From the NCBI GenBank assembly GCA_016699755.1, contig CP065009.1, forward strand, positions 434,001 to 498,000: a stretch of 64,000 nt of DNA. The letters run 5' to 3'. The notes beneath the pieces are model-generated. The model made no database searches. It had not been told where the DNA came from and saw only the letters and a program-made list of their open reading frames with translations. Shown in pieces: positions 58,170 through 64,000 of this stretch (the stretch's first letter is position 1; the number at the start of each line of letters is the position of its first letter). A program made the position numbers and the translations under genes. The DNA is from Candidatus Peregrinibacteria bacterium (GTDB lineage: Bacteria > Patescibacteriota > Gracilibacteria > CAIRYL01 > GCA-016699755).

Positions 58170-59021
58170 ATGGGAAAACAAGTATTCTTCTTCTTTCTCG
58201 CTCTTACCAGTGGTGTTCTTCTTTTATTAGTCGTACCAACTTCTTTAGGCGATTACCAAAAAACGCACGCAAATGCCCCCCTATTTTCCAGAAGCTTCAC
58301 CATTCCCACTCCCATTTCTATTTCTACTCCTCTTCCTGATTTTTCCTTGCAAGCTCCTTCACAAGTAGAAGAGGCAGGGGATTCCGAGTTATGTTCTGTA
58401 AAACCTTTTAATAATCTTCCGAAAGAACAGGAACAGGTTTTTCGGAGCGCCGCCGAATTTATTCCATGTTCATTTCTTTTGGGTCTTGAGTCTATCACTA
58501 CATTTGACGATATGAGCCGTCCTCGAGCACTTTCGGGGGCTACTTCACTCTACATTCGCTCCGACCTTTTTTCTCTACCAGAACGAAAACAAGTTCTCAT
58601 TCACGAGCTTGGTCATATTGTTGATTTAAGTGGTCTCAAGGGGGTTTCGGGAAGCGAAGCTTCTCTATTTCGAGATGGAACGCACCCTGTACTTTTGAGC
58701 GATCCGAGTATTCGATTTTATGAAATTTCATGGAAAAATGAAAAGAAGCAGAAAGAAGGGGGAGGCGCGGAAGATTTTGTTACTGGATACGCTGCTACTG
58801 ATCCGTTTGAAGATTTTGCAGAATCTTTTTTGTTTTATTTAGAACAAGGGAATGCCTTTCGAGAGTATGCAAAGAAAAATGCGGCAATTCAAAAAAAATA
58901 TGATTTTTTAAAGCGGACTGTTTTTGATGATGTGGAGTTTCTTACTGGTGGTATACCAACAGATCTTTCTTCCCGAGAATGGGATGCAACGCGAGTAAAA
59001 TTTCCCATGAACCACTCGTAA
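58170..59021 (+). CDS. Secreted zinc metallopeptidase-like protein (HExxH)
   Basis: 283 residues. Signal peptide or anchor (QVFFFFLALTSGVLLLLVVP), a Pro/Ser/Thr-rich stretch to about 70, then the catalytic domain: YIRSDLFSLPERKQVLIHELGHIVD with HELGH at 145-149 and DPFEDFAESFLFYLEQG with Glu218 as the likely third ligand, as in gluzincins with an ExxxE-type helix. Resembles anthrax-lethal-factor-like (ATLF) peptidase domains in spacing. Two Cys residues (75 and 100) could form a disulfide. Secreted or membrane-bound, role unknown. Confidence 0.72.
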   Translation: MGKQVFFFFLALTSGVLLLLVVPTSLGDYQKTHANAPLFSRSFTIPTPISISTPLPDFSLQAPSQVEEAGDSELCSVKPFNNLPKEQEQVFRSAAEFIPCSFLLGLESITTFDDMSRPRALSGATSLYIRSDLFSLPERKQVLIHELGHIVDLSGLKGVSGSEASLFRDGTHPVLLSDPSIRFYEISWKNEKKQKEGGGAEDFVTGYAATDPFEDFAESFLFYLEQGNAFREYAKKNAAIQKKYDFLKRTVFDDVEFLTGGIPTDLSSREWDATRVKFPMNHS

Positions 59022-59050
59022 AGATATCGGTTTTGGGATACTCTTCTGAT

Positions 59051-59446
59051 ATGACAACGGTTCTTGCCACCGGCGTTTTTGATCACTTTCATCCGGGGCA
59101 TCGGTTTTTTTTAGAATCCGCAAAAAAGTTGGGAGATCGTCTTGTAGTGATAGTCGCACGAGATGAAAATGTTTTTCGTATTAAGGGTTTTTTTCCTGAG
59201 TATTCCGAAAAAGAGCGTTTACAAAGCATACGGAACTCTGGTGTTGCGGATGAGGTTTTGCTCGGAAAACGAGGAGAGGATTTTCTGAAGATTGTTTCTG
59301 AAATTGCCCCAGATCTTCTTGCCGTTGGATACGATCAACATATTCCTCCTCATTTTTCTGAGTACTTTCCACAAATACTCTTTTGTACTATCCCTGCAAA
59401 AAATCCCGAAAAATGGAAGTCGAGTTTCTATCGAAAGAGCACCTAA
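59051..59446 (+). CDS. Cytidylyltransferase/adenylyltransferase-family protein
   Basis: 131 residues from ATG 59051. TTVLATGVFDHFHPGHRFFL contains the HxGH nucleotidyltransferase signature (HPGH), then LVVIVARDENVFRIKGF and EIAPDLLAVGYDQHIPPHF with the GYDQ block. The late ISSSxI-type motif is replaced by KWKSSFYRKST. Size and motifs match FAD-synthetase-like (RibL) or glycerol-3-phosphate cytidylyltransferase-like proteins; the exact substrate is open. 67 bases before metG. Confidence 0.8.
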   Translation: MTTVLATGVFDHFHPGHRFFLESAKKLGDRLVVIVARDENVFRIKGFFPEYSEKERLQSIRNSGVADEVLLGKRGEDFLKIVSEIAPDLLAVGYDQHIPPHFSEYFPQILFCTIPAKNPEKWKSSFYRKST

Positions 59447-59513
59447 GCACTTCTGCTTCTGCTTTCATTGTATACTTCTTTTCGCTACAATATGGGAGAT
59501 TTTTGGGTTCCTT

Positions 59514-60980
59514 ATGACAAAAAAACCGATTCTTATTACTACTTCTATTGCCTATGTTAATGGTGCGCCGCATGTTGGCTTTGCCATGGAAGCTATTGAG
59601 GCAGATACATTTGCTCGCTGGAAACGTTTGCGTGGGTATGATGTCTTTTTTCTTACGGGGACAGATGAGCATGGTATCAAAATTTATCGAACGGCAGAGG
59701 AACAGGGGATAAGCGCAAAAGAGTTGGCAGATAAAAATTCTGCACACTTCCAAGAGCTCGCAAAAACACTCCATATTTCTCACGATGACTTTATTCGCAC
59801 GACTGAAGAGCGGCACATTCGCGGAGCACAGGAGTTTTGGCGTCGGATTGAAAAACGGGAAGATTTGGAAGAGCGTCCCTTTACCGGAAAATACTGCGTT
59901 GGTTGCGAAACATTCTATACAGAAAAAGAGCTCGAAAATGGATACTGTCCCATTCACCTCTGTCTACCAGAAGAGTTGACGGAGAAGAACTACTTCTTTC
60001 GTCTTTCGCGCTATTCTAAGGAGGTTTCTTCTCTTCTTTCAGAGGAAACTATTGAAGTTCTTCCTCGTTTTCGCGCACAAGAAATTCTTCGTTTTACTGA
60101 AGACGGACTGAAAGATATCTCCTTTTCACGTCCGGCAAAATCCCTTCCATGGGGTATTCCTGTTCCAGAAAAGCCAGATCACACCATGTATGTTTGGTGT
60201 GATGCCCTCACCAATTACATAACTGCCCTTGGGTTTGGGAGCTCCGATGAGTGGAAACACTATTGGGAACAAGGGGAAGTGGTACATTTTATTGGAAAAG
60301 ATATTCTCCGTTTTCATGCTGCTATTTGGCCAGCGATGCTTCTTTCTGCACGGCTTCCTGTTCCGAGCAAAATTTGTGTTCATGGATTTCTCACGAGTGA
60401 AGGACATAAAATGAGTAAATCGCTCGGGAATGTTGTTGATCCCTTTGCTGTTGTAGAGGACTTTGAAGGAAATCCCGATCCACTTCGTTTCTTTCTTCTT
60501 TCGGAGGTACCTTTTGGGCGCGATGCCGATTTTTCTCAAAAGCGATTTCTTGAAATGTATAATGCAAAGCTCGCAAATGGTCTTGGAAACTTGCTTTCTC
60601 GTATTATGACTCTCTCCGAAAAAGCCGGTGGTGTTGCTCCTGCTCAGTATATTGTTTCTCCAAAACTTTTGGAGTTTACTGAAGCACTTTCAGGAAAAAT
60701 TGATACTTTTATGGAACAGTGTGAACTTCATAGTGCTTTACAAGAAATCTTTTCGTTGGTGGAAATACTCAATCTTGATATTGATGAAAAAAAGCCATGG
60801 ATTGCCATAAAAGAAGATCCAAAATCGATGAATACCAATATTGCCGATTGGCTTTCTGCTCTTTTGCTTCTCTCACAAGAATTATCCCCATTTTTGCCAA
60901 GCACAGCGGAAAAAATGATTCTTGCACTCGAAAAAGGAGAAAAGATTCAACTCTTTCCACGAAAAGAAATAGGGAAATAA
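59514..60980 (+). CDS. metG: Methionyl-tRNA synthetase
   Basis: 488 residues from ATG 59514 (MTKKPILITTSIAYVNGAPH). ATP motif NGAPHVGFAMEAIEADTFAR (HVGF as HIGH), zinc region TGKYCVGCETFYTEKELENG with CVGC and a distal CPIHLC, MYVWCDALTNYITALG, and HGFLTSEGHKMSKSLGNVVD (KMSKS). Short C-terminal anticodon domain without the dimerisation EMAP/tRBD extension. A -10-like TACAAT lies at 59486-59491 with a poor -35. Confidence 0.96.
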   Translation: MTKKPILITTSIAYVNGAPHVGFAMEAIEADTFARWKRLRGYDVFFLTGTDEHGIKIYRTAEEQGISAKELADKNSAHFQELAKTLHISHDDFIRTTEERHIRGAQEFWRRIEKREDLEERPFTGKYCVGCETFYTEKELENGYCPIHLCLPEELTEKNYFFRLSRYSKEVSSLLSEETIEVLPRFRAQEILRFTEDGLKDISFSRPAKSLPWGIPVPEKPDHTMYVWCDALTNYITALGFGSSDEWKHYWEQGEVVHFIGKDILRFHAAIWPAMLLSARLPVPSKICVHGFLTSEGHKMSKSLGNVVDPFAVVEDFEGNPDPLRFFLLSEVPFGRDADFSQKRFLEMYNAKLANGLGNLLSRIMTLSEKAGGVAPAQYIVSPKLLEFTEALSGKIDTFMEQCELHSALQEIFSLVEILNLDIDEKKPWIAIKEDPKSMNTNIADWLSALLLLSQELSPFLPSTAEKMILALEKGEKIQLFPRKEIGK

Positions 60981-60985
60981 TTTTC

Positions 60986-62797
60986 TTAGTCTTCTCGTTT
61001 TAATACCGCAAGAAATGCCTCCTGTGGCAAATCTACTTTTCCAATTGATTTCATTCGCTTTTTTCCTGCTTTTTGCTTTTTGAGAAGCTTATTTTTTCGT
61101 GTCACGTCTCCGCCATAAAGACCAGCGGTGACATCTTTTCGATAGGCGGGAATGGTTTCGCGCGCAATAATCTTTCCGCCAATAGCCGCCTGAAGGGCAA
61201 TGGGAAAGTTGGCACGTGGAATTACTTCTTTGAGTTTCAGAACAATGGGCGAGCCAACATAGCGCGCTTCAGAGCGATGCACCATTTGAGAAAGACTTTC
61301 TACTCGTTCTTCAGCAATGAGAATATCGAGCTTGACGAGATCTCCAACGCGATATTCTAAAAAGTCAGATGAAAGTGATGCATAGCCAGAACTGAGACTT
61401 TTGAGACGATCGTGCATATCGGTAATGACTGCTGAAAGCGGCATTTCAAAGGTGAGCACTGTCCGTGTTTCATCGAGATATTGCATGTTTTTAAAAATGC
61501 CACGACGTTTTGAGCAGAGATCCATGCATCCTCCCACAAACTCTTTTGGGGTAATAATTTCTGCTTTTGTCCATGGTTCTTGAATTTCTTGAATATGCGT
61601 GGGGTCGGGTAAATCGGCGGCAGAAGAAATGCGGAGAATTTCTCCATTATTGAGAGTAACATCGTACGGAACGCTTGGAGCCGTAACGATAAGATCGAGA
61701 TCAAATTCTCGTTCAAGTCGTTCTTGAATAATCTCCAAATGAAGCATTCCAAGGAATCCAATTCGAAAGCCATTTCCAAGAGCCGGAGAGTGTTCTGGTT
61801 CAAAAACAAGCGCTGAATCAGAAAGCGAGAGCTTTTCAAGTGCTTCACGAAGTTGAAAAAAACTATCCGCGTCAGTAGGAAAAATTCCGGCATAGAGCAT
61901 GGGGCGGACAATACGAAATCCGGGGAGAGGAGTAGCGGACTCTATTTTTCCCCCCACAAAAAGAGTGTCCCCTACGCGGGCTTGTCTCGTTGATTTTAGT
62001 CCAGTGACGACATAGCCAATTTCTCCAGATTCAATGGCATTTTGTGGAGAAAATTGTGGACGGAAATAACCACACTCCAAAATTTCAATATCCGTTTTTG
62101 TTCCAAGAAAACGAGCTTTCGCACGTTTTTGCAATGTTCCCGAAAAGACACGAACATACGCGACAACACCACGATAGGGATCAAATACCGAATCAAAAAC
62201 AAGAGCCTTTGAGCCCTCTTTTGTGTTTTGATGCCCTTCTAAATCACCCAAAATTGTTTTCTTTGGAGAAGGGAAGCGACTAACAATTTCATCAAGCAGA
62301 ACGTCGACATTCATACCGCTTTTTGCGGAAATTTCAATCATCTCTTCTTTGGGAATGCCAATTGCATTTTCGATCTCCGTTTTGACGCGCTCAGGGTCGG
62401 CGGCAGGGAGATCAATTTTATTGAGTACAGCAATAATTTCTAAATTATGCTCAAGCGCAGAGTATAGATTGGCAAGTGTTTGCGCTTCAATTCCCTGGGT
62501 GGCATCTACTACGAGAATAGCACCCTCCACTGCAGCAAGGCTTCTGCTTACTTCAAAAGAAAAATCAACGTGTCCGGGAGTATCGATGAGATTAAGAATA
62601 TGTCCTTTCCAATCCATGCGTACTGGCTGGAGTTTTATGGTGATGCCACGCTCGCGCTCTAAATCCATTCCATCAAGGAGTTGCTCCTTCATGTTCCGTT
62701 TTTCTACGGTTCCAGTTATTTCGAGCATTCGGTCGGCAAGAGTACTCTTGCCGTGATCAATATGCGCGATGATGCAAAAATTTCGAATATTTTTCAT
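60986..62797 (-). CDS. lepA: Elongation factor 4 (LepA), GTPase
   Basis: 603 residues from ATG 62797 (MKNIRNFCIIAHIDHGKSTL). G1 AHIDHGKST, the switch region ERERGITIKLQPVRMDWKGH, G3 DTPGHVDFSFEVSRSL, G4 VLNKIDLPAADPERV and the LepA C-terminal region KDVTAGLYGGDVTRKNKLLK with the family end AGKKRMKSIGKVDLPQEAFL. Back-translocates stalled ribosomes. The extra N-terminal stretch from 62845 is not typical and is rejected. Convergent with metG, six bases apart. Confidence 0.96.
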   Translation of the reverse strand: MKNIRNFCIIAHIDHGKSTLADRMLEITGTVEKRNMKEQLLDGMDLERERGITIKLQPVRMDWKGHILNLIDTPGHVDFSFEVSRSLAAVEGAILVVDATQGIEAQTLANLYSALEHNLEIIAVLNKIDLPAADPERVKTEIENAIGIPKEEMIEISAKSGMNVDVLLDEIVSRFPSPKKTILGDLEGHQNTKEGSKALVFDSVFDPYRGVVAYVRVFSGTLQKRAKARFLGTKTDIEILECGYFRPQFSPQNAIESGEIGYVVTGLKSTRQARVGDTLFVGGKIESATPLPGFRIVRPMLYAGIFPTDADSFFQLREALEKLSLSDSALVFEPEHSPALGNGFRIGFLGMLHLEIIQERLEREFDLDLIVTAPSVPYDVTLNNGEILRISSAADLPDPTHIQEIQEPWTKAEIITPKEFVGGCMDLCSKRRGIFKNMQYLDETRTVLTFEMPLSAVITDMHDRLKSLSSGYASLSSDFLEYRVGDLVKLDILIAEERVESLSQMVHRSEARYVGSPIVLKLKEVIPRANFPIALQAAIGGKIIARETIPAYRKDVTAGLYGGDVTRKNKLLKKQKAGKKRMKSIGKVDLPQEAFLAVLKRED

Positions 62798-62976
62798 GAG
62801 CGAGCAATAAGATACTAGAGGCAAGGAGAAAGTAGCAAGAAACATATTCTAAAGTGCTGAGATTCAAAGAAAAAATCATATTTTGGAATGCCATTCCTTG
62901 TAAAAATCAACACGAAATACTCGATTTCCCTCTATCTTTTCGGAAGAATAATGCTGATTTTTTAAAGAGAGACACC

Positions 62977-64000
62977 ATGCCGAGTGTTGCCATTGATGGA
63001 CGAATGTGGGGATCGGGGTTTACTGGAATTGGGTATTATGTCCGAGAGGTTGCGACGCGCCTTTTTTATCTTCTTCCTGAGGTATCGTTTACTCTTTTTT
63101 TACCGCCGAATATCTCTGAAGATCTCTCTTTTTCCGAAAATGTTCGCATTCTTCTGGCACCAGAACCGATTTATTCGTGTGCGGAACAGTGGTCATTTTT
63201 CCGTCATATTCGTTCTGTTCATGCCGATATTACGTGGTTTCCACATTGCAACGTTCCGTTCCTGTTTCGCTCACCTTTTCTTGTGACTATCCACGATCTC
63301 ACGCTTATGCGGTATCCTGGGAAAAAAATGGGAAATTGGTATCAGCGCTTTGCATTTCAAAAGGTCTTTTCTCACGCGTTACAACATTCTTCTGGTATTC
63401 TCTCGGTTTCGGAATACACCAAGAAAGATCTCCTCTCTTTTTTACCGCTTTCTTCAGAGAAAATTTCAGTGACGCCACTTGGTATCGATATGAAACGTTA
63501 TCAGTCTCCAAATCCTGAGAAAATTGCAGAATTTAAGAATCGATTTACATCTCCTTTTTTTCTGGTCTCTGGAGTTTGGCGAGAACACAAAAATGTCCCA
63601 GGAGCTATTACTGCTTTTGAGATGTATCGGAAATATGGTGGAAAAGGTTCACTTGTCATTACCGGAAAACCTGACCCATTTTATAATGAAGTTCGTCTTA
63701 TGGCAGAATCTTCCCCATTTTCAAAGAATATTTTTCTCACAGGGTTCCTTCCCGAAAACGATATGCCAGCACTCTTTTCTGCTGCGGATGCTCTCCTTTT
63801 TCCAAGTTTTTCTGAAGGGTTTGGACTTCCTGTTCTTGAGGCAATGTCTGCCGGAACGCCGGTGTGTGCCAGTAATGCGACAAGTCTTCCAGAAGTCTGT
63901 GGAGATGCTGCTCTTTTTTTTCGTCCTGGAAATTACGAGGAAATGGCACTCGCAATGGTAGATGTGCTTCAGGAAAAAACACGAAATCGTCTTGTTGCAG
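62977..64000 (+). CDS. GT4-family glycosyltransferase, 3' end outside window
   Basis: From ATG 62977 (MPSVAIDGRMWGSGFTGIGY) the frame is open to the window edge (341 codons). FLVTIHDLTLMRYPGKKMGN, SGILSVSEYTKKDLLSFLP, ISVTPLGIDMKRYQSP, FLVSGVWREHKNVPGAITAF and LFPSFSEGFGLPVLEAMSAG (the E..GFGLPxLE motif of GT4). Transfers a sugar from a nucleotide or lipid carrier; likely surface polysaccharide work together with galU. The start is the only good ATG after the lepA gene. Confidence 0.9.
   Translation, partial: MPSVAIDGRMWGSGFTGIGYYVREVATRLFYLLPEVSFTLFLPPNISEDLSFSENVRILLAPEPIYSCAEQWSFFRHIRSVHADITWFPHCNVPFLFRSPFLVTIHDLTLMRYPGKKMGNWYQRFAFQKVFSHALQHSSGILSVSEYTKKDLLSFLPLSSEKISVTPLGIDMKRYQSPNPEKIAEFKNRFTSPFFLVSGVWREHKNVPGAITAFEMYRKYGGKGSLVITGKPDPFYNEVRLMAESSPFSKNIFLTGFLPENDMPALFSAADALLFPSFSEGFGLPVLEAMSAGTPVCASNATSLPEVCGDAALFFRPGNYEEMALAMVDVLQEKTRNRLVA

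Overview
The window is a bacterial chromosome segment that carries one complete-looking siphovirus-type prophage. The host uses the standard stop codons: TGA ends the hsp20 gene in an ATGA overlap with galU, which argues against code-25 Gracilibacteria. Host genes lack clear Shine-Dalgarno sequences, are compact, and include bS21, EF-4/LepA, MetRS, an IspD-IspF fusion and IspE. Together with the recombinase type this suggests a Patescibacteria/CPR member, possibly Peregrinibacteria. That placement is inference with low confidence.

Layout. (1) 1-1123 is host: the C-terminal end of a secreted protein and a small membrane protein. (2) 1124-43873 is the prophage. Its ends are two copies of the 8-base core TGGTCGGG, one at 1124-1131 and one at 43866-43873 in the CCA end of a tRNA-Pro gene. 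(3) 43866-64000 is host: tRNA-Pro, a frameshifted trpA, an FAD disulfide oxidoreductase/TMEM64 pair, a lipoprotein, galU-hsp20, rpsU, ispDF-ispE, an RHH-nucleotidyltransferase fusion, a ROK kinase, a CPBP protease, TPR proteins, a secreted metallopeptidase, metG, lepA and the start of a glycosyltransferase.

Prophage. A divergent control region (40456-40672) separates a short rightward arm (XRE repressor, Bro-N protein, small protein, large serine integrase) from a long leftward arm. The leftward arm reads, in order of transcription: small regulators, RecT, MetK, PD-(D/E)XK nuclease, C5 methyltransferase, replication initiator, DnaC-like loader, DUF1064 nuclease, ParB-adenine methyltransferase fusion, terminase, portal, MuF protein, then a six-gene defence cargo (controller, HsdM, HsdS, HsdR, HamA, HamB: type I restriction-modification plus Hachiman), then scaffold, major capsid, connectors, tail tube, tail chaperones with a -1 frameshift, tape measure, Dit, hub, two large fibre/adhesin proteins and an SLH-tagged amidase endolysin.

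The strongest unusual points are: (a) attP lies inside the integrase gene, so lysogeny removes 47-48 residues of the integrase C-terminus (found in frame at the opposite prophage end, 1125-1274) and replaces them with 16 residues read antisense from the host tRNA; (b) two homologous promoter-leader-terminator elements (about 17984-18106 and 33006-33115) stand before the capsid and terminase modules; (c) a TTAAC/TTAAT box about 10 nt before nearly every phage start codon, in place of a Shine-Dalgarno sequence; (d) a phage MetK beside several SAM-using methyltransferases; (e) a host RHH protein fused to a nucleotidyltransferase-like domain that has lost its nucleotide-binding loop.
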